Shown in pieces: positions 51,427 through 64,000 of a DNA stretch of 64,000 nucleotides. Positions within the stretch are counted from its first letter, which is position 1. Every line of letters starts with the position of its first letter. The position numbers were made by a program, and so were the translations under genes. The DNA comes from Aquarana catesbeiana (taxonomy: Eukaryota; Chordata; Amphibia; Anura; Ranidae): contig NC_133332.1 in assembly GCF_042186555.1 (NCBI RefSeq), forward strand, positions 236,386,015 to 236,450,014, given 5' to 3'. The notes under the pieces were generated by a model. That model searched no databases and was not told where the DNA came from. It saw only the letters and a program-made list of their open reading frames with translations.

Positions 51427-54400
51427 TCAAAAAAAATATTCAGTTACATCAGCATCAGGTGCTTGGTAGCTGGTGGTGATCCAAGACTGATTCATTTTTA
51501 TGAAGATCAGTCGATGGACCGAGTCGGTGGACAGGCGCACCCTGTGACGCCTGACGGTTACAAAACCTCCAGCAGCACTGAATGTGCGTTCTGAAAGAAC
51601 GCTGGATGCAGGACACGCCAGTAGCTCAATTGCATATTGTGCAAGCTCTGGCCAGTGATCCATCCTCAAGACCCAGTAACCCAGAGGATTTTCGGTGGGA
51701 AAGGTGTCCAAGTCAGATCTTGCCCCTAGGTATTCCTGCACCATGTAAAACAGATGCTGGTGATGGTTACTGGAACCGATCATACCTTGGGGCTGCGGAC
51801 TAAAAAATTGTCTGAACGCATCGGTCAGACAGCCACCTTCTCCACCGCTCCTTCTTTGACTGACCGATGCCTCAGCAACACGTTGTCCAGGAACAGTAGT
51901 TTGTAACCTCCCAGTCTCTGGAAACGCGTTGCACAGACCTTTCTGCAAGGCCTACCGAAGATGTTTCATCCTCTGGTCTCTCTGCGACGGCTAGATAAGG
52001 TCCGCAACCTTACCCTTGTAACGTGGATCAAGGAAGGTTGCCAGCCAGTATTGATCCCTCTCCTTGATACCACGAATACGAGGATCCTTCCGCAGGCTTT
52101 GCAGGAGCAGGGGGGCCATGCAGCGTAGGTTTGCTGAGGCATTCAGTCCGGAGTCCACTGGGTCACTAAGGACGACATGATCCGCAGCCACCTCCTCCCA
52201 GCCACGTACAAGTCCATGGGTTTCTTCGGACTGTAAATGGTCCCTTAAAGACTGCTGCTGATGCTGAGTGCCAGGCTCCACCTCCATGCTGACACAATCC
52301 TCCTCTTCCTCCTCCTCCTCCTCCTCCTCCTCGTCCTCTTCCTGTGTGATCGGCGGGCACGCAGGAACACTGTCTGGATAAAGGGGACCTTTAGAGCTAA
52401 GGAAGTCCTCCTCTTCCTGCCTCTGTTCTGCCTCAAGTGCCCTGTCCATTATTCCACGCAGCGTGTGCTCCAACAGGTGGACAAGGGGGACAGTGTCACT
52501 GATGCATGCACTGTCACTGGCTCACCATCCTCGTGGCCTCCTCAAATGGTGACAGGACAGTGCATGCATCCCTGATCATGGCCTACTGGCGTGGGGAAAA
52601 AAAACAAGCTCTCCTGACCCTGTCCTGGTGCCATAGTCACACAGGTACTCATTGATGGCCCTCTGCTGCGTGTGCAGCCGCTGCAGCATGGCCAACATTG
52701 AGTTCCACCTGGTGGGCATGTCATAGATTAGGCGGTTCTTGGGCAGGGTAAATTCCTTTTGTAGGTCAGCCAGCCAGCCGTGCACTGGCATTATATGACC
52801 GGCGGAAATGCACACAGACTTTCCTGGCCTGCCTCAGGACATCCTGTAAGCCTGGGTACCTGCCCAAGAACCACTGCACCACCAAGTTAAGGACGTGAGC
52901 CAAACAGGGCACATGGGTCATTTGTCCCTGTCGGAGGGCGGAGAGGAGGTTGGTGCCATTGTTGCAAGCCACCATTCCTGCCTTAAGTTGGCATGGCGTC
53001 AACCACCTCTGAACCTGCCCCTGCAGAGCTGACAGAACCTCTGCCCCATGTGGCTCCTGTCTCCCAAGCACACCAGCTCATGCACCGCATGGCATCTTTT
53101 GGCCTGCGTAGTTGAGTAGCCCCTTGAACGCCTATGAAGCACCGCTGGTCCTGAGGACAAAGCACAGGAAGAGGCTATGGAGGAAGTAGAGGAGGGGGTG
53201 GCAGTAGTAGCATTTTGGAGGCATGGTGGCGGAACAACCTCCAACACTACTACACCTTGTCCTGCATCCTTCCCAGCTGCCAGCAGAGTCACCCAATGTG
53301 CCGTGAAACTAAGGTAATGTCCCTGTCCATGCCTGCTGGACCATCAGTCAGCGGTAATATGCACCTTACCACTGAACGCCCTGTCCAGCGAGGCATGGAC
53401 ATTGCCTTCCACATGCCGGTAGAGAGCCGGAATCGCTTTCCATGAGAAAAAGTGGCATTTGGGTACCTGCCACTGAGGAACCGCACATTCCACAAACTCA
53501 CGGAAGGGGGCAGAGTCTACCAACGGAAAAGGTAGCAGTTGAAGTGCTAGCAATTTTGCCAAGCTAGCATTCAACCGCTGGGCATGTGGATGGCTGGGAG
53601 CGAACTTCTTTCGGCGGTGCAGCAGCTGGGGTAGGGAAATTTGCCTGGTACAATCTGACGTCGGTGTACCGATAGCAGGTTGCCCACAAGTACTTGGCTG
53701 TGACACACCTAATTCTACACCTTCATTCCTCTCAGTGCAGGTCTCAGAGAGGACTGAAGGTATAGTGGGGTTGGAGATCTCAGCTGATGAGGAGCAAGGA
53801 GAGGTCCTCTTTGTTCTTTGGTGTGGGTCTTTTAGGTACACTTGCCAATGATCTGCATGGCAGGTCAACATATGTCTTGTCAAGCATGTGGTGCCCAAGG
53901 GGGAGATGTTTTGGCCACTCGAGATACGCTTGAGACATATGTTGCAAATAGCAGCGTTGCGATCTGATGCACTCGTCTCAAAAAAGGCCCACACCAAAGA
54001 ACTTTTGCAATAACGTGCAGAGACAGCAGCGCCCTGCACATGCGGAGCTTTGTGGTGTGATGCAGTCAGTGTGCTGCCCTTAAGCTGGCCCCTGGAGGGC
54101 ATCCTGCCTCGTTGGTGATGTGCCTCCTCCTCCTTCTCTCTCCTATCATTATCCCCTCCCTCCTTATCACTGGAGCAAACCTGGCAGTATGCTGCAGCGG
54201 GGGCAACATGACTGCTAGATTGCTGTCCTTCTTGGGCACCCCCTCTGTCTGGGCTCACGTTACTGCCTTCCTCTAGCTGAGTTCCATCATCGGAGCCTTC
54301 AAAACGCTGGACATCCTCCTGGAGCATGTATCCAACACTGTGGTCCAACACTGTGGTCAAACAGTTCGGGGGATTCCTCCAGAGGACATGGTGGGGCTAG

Positions 54401-54718
54401 GGAAGGAGTGACTGATTCCATTGAGCCGAGGGAAGAGGCCGGGTTGGCAGCTGCTTTGCCAGACAAAGTACCCTGAGCATGGGTGAGAGAGGATGAGGAG
54501 AATGAGGACGGCTTGGTCATCCACTCGACCAAATCTTCCGCATGTTTCGGCTCAACACGGCCAGCTGCCAAAAAAAAGGACAAGCGTGTCCCACGACCAC
54601 GTGCTGATGAGGATGCACCATGTCCACGACCAGCGCTGTTGCCTCTAGACACAGAGTCTGCTTGCCCTCTTTTATTGGCTTGTGACTGTCTGCCTCTCCT
54701 TGTTGGCCTTCCAGACAT
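51427..54718 (-). pseudogene. hAT transposase pseudogene, copy 2, with BED finger
   Basis: The start MSGRPTRRGRQSQANKRGQ at 54718 is followed by acidic and serine-rich sequence. A 13-bp direct duplication near 54340 (CCAACACTGTGGT twice) shifts the frame. Next comes a BED-type zinc finger (WAFFETSASDRNAAICNICL, CLTRHMLTCH) at about 53850-54010. Further left are LAHVLNLVVQWFLGRYPG, TRWNSMLAMLQRLHTQQRAI and an Asp/Glu run. The C-terminal dimerisation domain has IELLACPASSVLSERTFSAA near 51600. At least five frame changes are needed to join them, so it is inactive. The domain order is that of Ac-like/ZBED hAT transposases, which excise and reinsert DNA with 8-bp duplications. Confidence 0.88.
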
Positions 54719-54759
54719 ACTAATGGCCTGCAGTGAGATGTAGCTGCACTAAGCTGGGA

Positions 54760-54761
<2 letters not shown>

Positions 54762-54809
<48 letters not shown>
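54762..54809. repeat. (TA)n microsatellite
   Basis: About 24 TA units between the transposase start and the satellite. Confidence 0.95.
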
Positions 54810-54810
<1 letters not shown>

Positions 54811-54879
54811 TGATACTGCAGCTAGCAAAATCAACTGCCTGCCTGTAGTATTATTAGTATGAGAACACCACCAATCTTC

Positions 54880-57800
54880 TACAGGTAGCTTTAGTTGAAC
54901 ACTGTGCAGAGGTCGCACTACACTAACTTGTAGCTTTAGCTGAACACTGTGCAGAGGTCGCACTACACTAACTCGTAGCTTTAGCTGAACACTGTGCAGA
55001 GGACACACTACACTAACATTTAAATAATGTAGCTGCCGGCGGTAGTGATAGGATCAGGAAAACACCACCAACCTTCTACAAGTAGCTTTAGCTGAACACT
55101 GTGCAGAGGACGCACTACACTAACATTTAAATAATGTAGCTGCCTGCGGTAGTGATAGGATCAGGAAAACACCACCAACCTTCTACAGGTAGCTTTAGCT
55201 GAACACTGTGCAGAGGACATACTACACTAACATTTAAATAATGTAGCTGCCTGCGGAAGTGATGGGATCAGGAAAACACCACCAACCTTCTACAGGTAGC
55301 TTTAGCTGAACACTGTGCAGAGGACGCACTACACTAACGTTTAAATAATGTAGCTGCCTGCGGTAGTGATAGGATCAGGAAAACACCACCAACCTTCTAC
55401 AGGTAGCTTTAGCTGAACACTGTGCAGAGGTCGCACTACACTAACTTGGAGCTTTAGCTGAACACTGTGCAGAGGTCGCACTACACTAACTTGTAGCTTT
55501 AGCTGAACACTGTGCAGAGGTCGCACTACACTAACTTGTAGCTTTAGCTGAACACTGTGCAGAGGTCGCACCACACTAACTTGTAGCTTAAGCTGAACAC
55601 TGTGCAGAGGACGCACTACACTAACTCATAGCTTTAGCTGAACACTGTGCAGAGGACGCACTACACTAACGTTTAAATAATGTAGCTGCCTGCGGTAGTG
55701 ATAGGATCAGGAAAACACCACCAACCTTCTACAGGTAGCTTTAGCTGAACACTGTGCAGAGGACGCACTACAATAACGTTTAAATAATGTAGCTGCCTGC
55801 GGTAGTGATAGGATCAGGAAAACACCACCAACCTTCTACAGGTAGCTTTAGCGGAACACTGTGCAGAGGACATACTCCACTAACATTTAAATAATGTAGC
55901 TGCCTGCGGTAGTGATAGGATCAGGAAAACACCACCAACCTTCTACAGGTAGCTTTAGCTGAACACTGCCGAGGACGCACTACACTAACGTTTAAATAAT
56001 GTAGCTGCCTGCGATAGTGATAGGATCAGGAAAACACCACCAAACTTCTACAGATAGCTTTAGCTTAACACTGTGCAGAGGTCGCACTACACTAACTTGT
56101 AGCTTTAGCTGAACACTGTGCAGAGGACACACTACACTAACATTTAAATAATGTAGCTGCCGGCGGTAGTGATAGGATCAGGAAAACACCACCAACCTTC
56201 TACAAGTAGCTTTAGCTGAACACTGTGCAGAGGACGCACTACACTAACATTTAAATAATGTAGCTGCCTGCGGTAGTGATAGGATCAGGAAAACACCACC
56301 AACCTTCTACAGGTAGCTTTAGCTGAACACTGTGCAGAGGACATACTACACTAACATTTAAATAATGTAGCTGCCTGCGGAAGTGATGGGATCAGGAAAA
56401 CACCACCAACCTTCTACAGGTAGCTTTAGCTGAACACTGTGCAGAGGACGCACTACACTAACGTTTAAATAATGTAGCTGCCTGCGGTAGTGATAGGATC
56501 AGGAAAACACCACCAACCTTCTACAGGTAGCTTTAGCTGAACACTGTGCAGAGGTCGCACTACACTAACTTGTAGCTTTAGCTGAACACTGTGCAGAGGT
56601 CGCACTACACTAACTTGTAGCTTTAGCTGAACACTGTGCAGAGGTCGCACTACACTAACTTGTAGCTTTAGCTGAACACTGTGCAGAGGTCGCACCACAC
56701 TAACTTGTAGCTTAAGCTGAACACTGTGCAGAGGACGCACTACACTAACTCATAGCTTTAGCTGAACACTGTGCAGAGGACGCACTACACTAACGTTTAA
56801 ATAATGTAGCTGCCTGCGGTAGTGATAGGATCAGGAAAACACCACCAACCTTCTACAGGTAGCTTTAGCTGAACACTGTGCAGAGGACGCACTACACTAA
56901 CGTTTAAATAATGTAGCTGCCTGCGGTAGTGATAGGATCAGGAAAACACCACCAACCTTCTACAGGTAGCTTTAGCGGAACACTGTGCAGAGGACATACT
57001 CCACTAACATTTAAATAATGTAGCTGCCTGCGGTAGTGATAGGATCAGGAAAACACCACCAACCTTCTACAGGTAGCTTTAGCTGAACACTGCCGAGGAC
57101 GCACTACACTAACGTTTAAATAATGTAGCTGCCTGCGATAGTGATAGGATCAGGAAAACACCACCAAACTTCTACAGATAGCTTTAGCTTAACACTGTGC
57201 AGAGGTCGCACTACACTAACTTGTAGCTTTAGCTGAACACTGTGCAGAGGACACACTACACTAACATTTAAATAATGTAGCTGCCGGCGGTAGTGATAGG
57301 ATCAGGAAAACACCACCAACCTTCTACAAGTAGCTTTAGCTGAACACTGTGCAGAGGACGCACTACACTAACATTTAAATAATGTAGCTGCCTGCGGTAG
57401 TGATAGGATCAGGAAAACACCACCAACCTTCTACAGGTAGCTTTAGCTGAACACTGTGCAGAGGACATACTACACTAACATTTAAATAATGTAGCTGCCT
57501 GCGGAAGTGATGGGATCAGGAAAACACCACCAACCTTCTACAGGTAGCTTTAGCTGAACACTGTGCAGAGGACGCACTACACTAACGTTTAAATAATGTA
57601 GCTGCCTGCGGTAGTGATAGGATCAGGAAAACACCACCAACCTTCTACAGGTAGCTTTAGCTGAACACTGTGCAGAGGTCGCACTACACTAACTTGTAGC
57701 TTTAGCTGAACACTGTGCAGAGGTCGCACTACACTAACTTGTAGCTTTAGCTGAACACTGTGCAGAGGTCGCACTACACTAACTTGTAGCTTTAGCTGAA

Positions 57801-60800
57801 CACTGTGCAGAGGTCGCACCACACTAACTTGTAGCTTAAGCTGAACACTGTGCAGAGGACGCACTACACTAACTCATAGCTTTAGCTGAACACTGTGCAG
57901 AGGACGCACTACACTAACGTTTAAATAATGTAGCTGCCTGCGGTAGTGATAGGATCAGGAAAACACCACCAACCTTCTACAGGTAGCTTTAGCTGAACAC
58001 TGTGCAGAGGACGCACTACACTAACGTTTAAATAATGTAGCTGCCTGCGGTAGTGATAGGATCAGGAAAACACCACCAACCTTCTACAGGTAGCTTTAGT
58101 GGAACACTGTGCAGAGGACACACTACACTAACATTTAAATAATGTAGCTGCCTGTGGTAGTGATAGGATCAGGAAAACACCACCAACCTTCTACAGGTAG
58201 CTTTAGCTGAACACTGCAGAGGACGCACTACACTAACGTTTAAATAATGTAGCTGCCTGTGATAGTGATAGGATCAGGAAAACACCACCAAACTTCTACA
58301 GGTAGCTTTAGCTGAACACTGTGCCGAGGTCGCACTACACTAACTTGTAGCTTTAGCTGAGCACTGTGCAGAGGTCGCACTACACTAACTTGTAGCTTTA
58401 GCTGAACACTGTGCAGAGGTTGCACTACATTAACTTGTAGCTTTAGCTGAACACTGTGCAGAGGTCGCACTACACTAACTTGTAGCTTTAGCTGAACACT
58501 GTGCAGAGGTCGCACTACACTAACTCGTAGCTTTAGCTGAACACTGTGCAGAGGACGCACTACACTAACGTTTAAATAATGTAGCTGCCTGCGGTAGTGA
58601 TAGGATCAGGAAAACACCACCAACCTTCTACAAGTAGCTTTAGCTGAACACTGTGCAGAGGACGCACTACACTAACGTTTAAATAATGTAGCTGCCTGCG
58701 GTAGTGATAGGATCTGGAAAACACCACCAACCTTCTACAGGTAGCTTTAGCTGAACACTGTGCAGAGGACAAACTACACTAACATTTAAATAATGTAGCT
58801 GCCTGCGGTAGTGATAGGATCAGGAAATAACAAACCAACCTTCTACAGGTAGCTTTAGCTGAACACTGTGCAGAGGACGCACTACACTAACGTTTAAATA
58901 ATGTAGTTGCCTGCGGTAGTGATAGGATCAGGAAAACACCACCAACCTTCTACAGGTAGCTTTAGCTGAACACTGTGCAGAGGTCGCACTACACTAACTT
59001 GTAGCTTTAACTGAACACTGTGCAGAGGTCGCACTACACTAACTTGTAGTTTTAGCTGAACACTGTGCAGAGGTCGCACTACACTAACTTGTAGCTTTGG
59101 CTGAACACTGTGCAGAGGTCGCACTAAACTAACTTGTAGCTTTAGCTGAACACTGTGCAGAGGAAACACTACACTAACTCGTAGCTTTAGCTGAACACTG
59201 TGCAGAGGTCGCACTACACTAACTTGTAGCTTTAGCTGAACACTGTGCAGAGGTCGCACTACACTAACTCGTAGCTTTAGCTGAACACTGTGCAGAGGAC
59301 GCACTACACTAATGTTTAAATAATGTAGCTGCCTGCGGTAGTGATAGGATCAGGAAAACACCACCAACCTTCTACAAGTAGCTTTAGCTGAACACTGTGC
59401 AGAGGACGCACTACACCAACGTTTAAATAATGTAGCTGCCTGCGGTAGTGATAGGATCAGGAAAACACCACCAACCTTCTACAGGTAGCTTTAGCTGAAC
59501 ACTGTGCAGAGGTCACACTACACTAACTTGTAGCTTTAGCTGAACACTGTGTAGAGGTGCACTACACTAACTTGTAGCTTTAGCTGAACACTGTGCAGAG
59601 GTCGCACTACACTAACTTGTAGCTTTAGCTGAACACTGTGCAGAGGTCGCACTACACTAACTTGTAGCTTTAGCTGAGCACTGTACAGAGGACGCACTAC
59701 ACTAACTCGTAGCTTTAGCTGAACACTGTGCAGAGGACGCACTACACTAACGTTTAAATAATGTAGCTGCCTGCGGTAGTGATAGGATCAGGAAAACACC
59801 ACCAACCTTCTACAGGTAGCTTTAGCGGAACACTGTGCAGAGGACATACTCCACTAACATTTAAATAATGTAGCTGCCTGCGGTAGTGATAGGATCAGGA
59901 AAACACCACCAACCTTCTACAGGTAGCTTTAGCTGAACACTGCCGAGGACGCACTACACTAACGTTTAAATAATGTAGCTGCCTGCGATAGTGATAGGAT
60001 CAGGAAAACACCACCAAACTTCTACAGATAGCTTTAGCTTAACACTGTGCAGAGGTCGCACTACACTAACTTGTAGCTTTACCTGAGCACTGTGCAGAGG
60101 TCGCACTACACTAACTTGTAGCTTTAGCTGAACACTGTGCAGAGGTTGCATTACACTAACTTGTAGCTTTAGCTGAACACTGTGCAGAGGTCGCACTACA
60201 CTAATTTGTAGCTTTAGCTGAACACTGTGCAGAGGTCGCACTACACTAACTCGTAGCTTTAGCTGAACACTGTGCAGAGGACACACTACACTAACGTTTA
60301 AATAATGTATCTGCCTGCGGTAGTGATAGGATCAGGAAAACACCACCAACCATCTACAGGTAGCTTTAGCTGAACACTGTGCAGAGGACGCACTACACTA
60401 ACGTTTAAATAATGTAGCTGCCTGCGGTAGTGATAGGATCAGGAAAACACCACCAACCTTCTACAGGTAGCTTTAGCTGAACACTGTGCAGAGGACGCAC
60501 TACACTAACGTTTAAATAATGTAGCTGCCTGCAGTAGTGATAGGATCAGGAAAACACCACCAACCTTCTACAGGTAGCTTTAGCTGAACACTGTGCAGAG
60601 GACGCACTTCACTAATTTTTAAATAATGTAGCTGCCTGCGGTAGTGATAGGATCAGGAAAACACAACCAACCTTCTACAGGTAGGTTTAGCTGAACACTG
60701 TGCAGAGGTCGCACTACACTAACTTGTAGCTTTAGCTGAACACTGTGCAGAGGTCACACTACACTAACTTGTAGCTTTAGCTGAACACTGTGCAGAGGTC

Positions 60801-61180
60801 GCACTACACTAACTTGTAGCTTTAGCTGAACACTGTGCAGAGGTCGCACTACACTAACTTGTAGCTTTAGCTGAACATTGTGCAGAGGTCGCACTACACT
60901 AACTTGTAGCTTTAGCTGAACACTGTGCAGAGGTCGCACTACACTGACTTATAGCTTTAGCTGAACACTGTGCAGAGGTCGCACTACACTAACTTGTAGC
61001 TTTAGCTGAACACTGTGCAGAGGTCGCACTACACTAACTCGTAGCTTTAGCTGAACACTGTGCAGAGGTTGCACTACACTAACTTGTAAATAATGTAGCT
61101 GCCTGCAGTAGTGATAGGATCAGAAAAACACCACCAATCTTCTACAGGTAGCTTTAGCTGAACACTGTGCTGAGGACGCA
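54880..61180. repeat. Satellite array inside hAT copy 2 (45-bp and 107-bp units)
   Basis: Two related units alternate. The 45-bp unit is AACTTGTAGCTTTAGCTGAA plus CACTGTGCAGAGGTCGCACTACACT. The 107-bp unit begins AACGTTTAAATAATGTAGCT, continues GCCTGCGGTAGTGATAGGAT and ends in the same CAGAGGACGCACTACACT tail. They fill about 6.3 kb. The open frames that appear on minus (LHSVQLKL repeats) exist only because 45 is divisible by three. Confidence 0.95.
54990..58240. repeat. 1124-bp higher-order repeat within the satellite
   Basis: Blocks of 45- and 107-bp units recur nearly identically three times at a 1124-base spacing. For example, the segments beginning at 55341, 56465 and 57589 match, as do the CCGGCGGTAGTG variants near 55034, 56160 and 57283. 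A diverged partial continuation with CTGCCGAGGACG variants recurs near 59941. Confidence 0.9.
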
Positions 61181-61340
61181 CTATGCTAACTGTAAATACT
61201 GTAGCTGCCTGACTGTGGTACTAATAGGATCAGAAGAACACCAGCAATTTTCTTCAGGTAGCTGTAAATACTGTAACAACACCTGCCTGCCTGTCAGTAG
61301 GAAGAGAATAACAAGAACAGATCTAGCTAAACTGAATACA

Positions 61341-61343
<3 letters not shown>

Positions 61344-61397
<54 letters not shown>
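61344..61397. repeat. (TA)n microsatellite
   Basis: 27 TA units just upstream of the satellite in transposase sense. Confidence 0.95.
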
Positions 61398-61399
<2 letters not shown>

Positions 61400-61529
61400 A
61401 CACCTGGGATGCATATATATATACACAATACACTGTAAGTGCAGCTAACTGATTGACTGTCCTGTCTAATCTATCTAACTTAAATCAAATGACACTGTCT
61501 CTCTGTCTCTGTCTCTCAACGCCGGAACA

Positions 61530-61631
61530 CACAACACAGGGCCGACGTGCAGGCGGCCTTATATAGTGTGGGGCGTGTACTAAACCCCCTGAGCCATAAT
61601 TGGCCAAAACCATCCTGGCTTTGGCCAATTA
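61530..61631 (-). promoter_or_regulatory. Probable hAT promoter with TATA box and subterminal hairpin
   Basis: On minus, CTATATAAGG (61557-61566) is a good TATA box, followed by GC-rich DNA. Upstream at 61597-61631 an inverted repeat TAATTGGCCAAA/TTTGGCCAATTA matches the family hairpin at 12985-13029. If used, the satellite lies in the transcribed 5' leader of the transposase. Confidence 0.5.
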
Positions 61632-61706
61632 CAGCTCTCTGTACAGATGGCGCTGTGTTTGGCCAAGCATGCTGGTCATAGTGCATGACTTCAGTCCATT
61701 AGACTG

Positions 61707-62635
61707 AAAGGGCGCATGTTAGCGCAGGTGAGATTGATTATAGCCAAATCTCCACCACAGATGGAGGGGCCAGGACCTTAGGAGTGAACAGAACCTCCTT
61801 CACAATCAGATCAGTAGGCTGTCTGATGTGTTAGGTAGGTTATGCTTTGCAAAAGAACAATTTTTTCATCTTTTGGCATAATGCTGGGATTTTTATTGTA
61901 TGTTTGTTATGTGTAAGGAACCATATGTTGTGTAATAAGTTTGTGATGTATATGAGAAATAGAAATGTATGAATTGGGATTATTTGCCTCTGCTATGGGA
62001 CCGATTTAATGCAACCTGGAATGTGTGTGACTGAGCAGTTTGTAAGTAATTGATGATTGTTTGTAAGTGCCATGAGGTTTAGCGGGGGAGGGGCGACCAG
62101 GCATGGCTGTCCCAGCACTTACAATGGGGAAAGTTGGCTACTCCCTGTGGACAATAGTATGGGGGAAGCTCTCTTTGTTTTATGAAAAGATCATGAAAAG
62201 ATCACTGTGGGTATTTCTGAAATGTCTTGTTCCTATGGGTTGCTGATGCCAGAATAAGTCTGTGAACTTTGGGACAAGAGTGTATGTTTGAGCCGTGTTA
62301 TTGTGTGTTTTATGTAACGTTGTTGTGTGCCAAGGTCCCTAGTGGTATGTAGCCTAAAATGTTTGTAAGTGTTCATTTGGTGTCTCAAATGTGTCATTTT
62401 GTGGGGAGAAGTTTATGTTTCTAGTGAAGAAATCTCGATTTTGGCGGGATCAACAACTACATTTCTTGTGTTAATGGTGCCATTTTGTAACCTGGCTTTC
62501 GTCTGCCATTTTCTTTTCTTTTGTTGTTGTCTGCCATGCGGTCCTTTTGTTGCTGGCCATTTTGAGAGGTGCAGTTTAAGGATTTTGTGCTGTTTGGTCT
62601 GTGGTTCATCCCAGAGTGGAAGCTGCTCCAATTCC

Positions 62636-62684
<49 letters not shown>

Positions 62685-64000
62685 CCATGCGGTCTGAGCT
62701 ACCTTTTCTCTAAGCACCATTTTCCTTTTAAGTGAAAATCTCTACTTTGCACTGAATTTACTAGCTTTAACTGAGTTTTTGTACTTTTAGCGGTGTGTGT
62801 TATTTTTATTTTTAATGGTTTTGGGTTTTATCACTAGAGCTGAGGTTTATATTGTATAGCCTGCAGTTGGAAAGAAAGGCTTTGGTTGACCTCCTTGAGC
62901 CATCTTTTTACAGGAGTTTCAGTTTTTGGCTTTTGTTGCGTTGTTGTGTGGTTTTTTGGTCTCAAAACTTGTGGTTTAACTGTCCAGGAGATATGTGAGT
63001 CAAGGGGGATTCCCTCCCATTTGCAATATGGGGGTTTATTCCACCCTTTCCTGGACAAAAGTTTTTTAAATTGTTTGAAGTATATATGATGTTAGCCATA
63101 GATTTTTTTTAATGTCTTGATAGACATAATATGAAGCTATTCAAGGCTTCCCCTCCTCCTCCCTCTTCCTGTTCAGGTGTGCAACAGGAAGTTGGTGGGA
63201 GGAGCTTGGAGTCTTTTGACTTGTGTTTGGAAGGACGAAATCATTTTGAATTTTAAATTTAATTAGGGTTTATACTGTAATACAGTTTTGGGTAGAGAGC
63301 AAACAGGAGGCATCCAAGTTATGGTTGTAACATATAGGTATAGATAGAAGCCATAACAGTGTTTTGAATAGTGGAGGATTTTCATGGTGTTTTGTAGTTT
63401 GTCTGACAACACATTTATAGGGCTGCTGATAACCGGTTGTAGAGCATATAAATGTGAGGAGTAGTCCCACTCAGGCCGTGTACAATAATCGGGAAGCGGG
63501 GGCCAGTTATAGCGATAAATGCACGAACAATAATCGCCCTGAAAGTAAAGCACAGGGTTCTCTGGATGCAGAGTTCACCAAAAAAGTGATTTGAATCATC
63601 ATGGGCAATAGGTCGTCCATGCACCACAGTCAGACAGCAGCACAATACATGAAATCTGGGTATGGGGCTAAGGCCATTAGATCCCTTAAAGATTGGCGTA
63701 TATGGTCAGAGAGTACAGTAAGGTGTATTCCTTTGGAAGGTACTTTTGATGTCTGGAGGTACGAGACCCCAGAATAAAAATACCTTGGAAGTAGTTCAGC
63801 TGTGGCTTCAGAAATCTGTAATGATGAGTGAGTTGATGGATGTGTAGTACACGTTTGTGTGATTAAAATTTCTCATGCCTGTTTTTGGACTTTGTGTGGC
63901 TGGTCCATGCAAAGATTTAGAGATGCTCTCGTGTCTTTCCCATTGTATTTTTTTTTTTATTACTAAAAGAGTGAAGGTAGCATTCCATCTGGTTGCTTTG
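61707..64000. other. No gene or element recognised
   Basis: Mixed, moderately T/G-rich sequence without a convincing ORF, terminal repeat or RNA gene. The only clear feature is a (GT)n tract at 62638-62682. This may be the least repeat-dense part of the window. Confidence 0.4.
62638..62682. repeat. (GT)n microsatellite
   Basis: About 22 uninterrupted GT units. Confidence 0.95.

Larger units (their letters stand above)
48737..61706 (-). mobile_element. hAT transposon, copy 2, enlarged by a satellite array
   Basis: The left terminus TAGGGATGAGCCGAAC is preceded by CTAGACTG (48729-48736), a likely 8-bp target copy. Transposase lies on minus at 51427-54718. A promoter region lies near 61530-61600. 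The canonical right terminus (GCTCATCCCTA) was not found; TTAGACTG at 61699-61706 is 7/8 identical to the left octamer and could mark the edge. Contains a nested hAT MITE (50651-51382). 48737-49700 and 51391-51426 are noncoding. Confidence 0.72.

Noticed and set aside
55341..58560. Minus-strand ORFs with LHSVQLKL repeats
   Set aside because: They arise because the 45-bp unit is divisible by three and lacks stops in that frame. There is no initiation context or independent coding signal.
54880..61180. Regularly spaced repeats suggesting a CRISPR-like array
   Set aside because: Units are head-to-tail without unique spacers, and the context is a eukaryotic hAT transposon. It is a satellite.
61707..64000. 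Several 60-114 residue ORFs in the terminal region
   Set aside because: Short, composition-driven, partly across the (GT)n tract, with no splice or homology support.

Overview
The window reads as vertebrate, most likely frog (ranid-type) genomic DNA made almost entirely of transposable elements. The elements include spliced PIF/Harbinger genes with canonical GT-AG introns, a Tx1/L1-type LINE, hAT and TTAA-target MITEs, LTR retroelements, long (TA)n microsatellites and a large satellite. The frog assignment rests on my general familiarity with these repeat families and was not tested by any search. I found no convincing host single-copy gene, RNA gene or CRISPR array.

Layout. 1-5.9 kb: right part of a PIF/Harbinger transposon (copy 1) carrying three genes: a DDE transposase (+), a Myb/SANT-like protein (-) and a MADF protein (+). 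It inserted into a pol-less LTR element (family A, 5.9-7.7 kb). 7.7-14.1 kb: an L1 3' fragment, a Harbinger remnant, TTAA-type and hAT-type MITE fragments, and a near-perfect palindrome at 13.95-14.08 kb. 14.17-22.76 kb: a second family A element (minus strand, GGTTT target duplication). It contains a Harbinger MITE, a hAT MITE and a very young non-autonomous LTR element (family B, 14938-18632, two 641-bp LTRs with one visible difference, CTTCC duplication). 22.8-26.1 kb: degenerate coding DNA I do not recognise. 26.5-32.8 kb: an intact two-ORF Tx1-like LINE sitting inside a 32-bp tandem array. 33-35 kb: two TTAA MITEs. 35.0-40.0 kb: a decayed hAT transposon with two nested MITEs. 40.57-48.45 kb: a full Harbinger (copy 2, inverted, TAA target duplication) with an intact two-exon transposase, a frameshifted Myb-like gene, and a MADF gene split by a hAT MITE. 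48.7-61.7 kb: a larger hAT of the same family as the 35-kb one, whose 5' leader has expanded into a ~6.3 kb satellite with an 1124-bp higher-order period. 61.7-64 kb: no recognisable feature apart from a (GT)n tract.

How the parts work together. Each Harbinger has divergent Myb-like and MADF genes on a shared bidirectional promoter, and the Myb-like gene converges on the transposase. A long inverted repeat conserved in both copies lies between those convergent 3' ends. The LINE supplies endonuclease and reverse transcriptase. LTR families A and B show no reverse transcriptase or integrase in the window, so they would need proteins supplied in trans.
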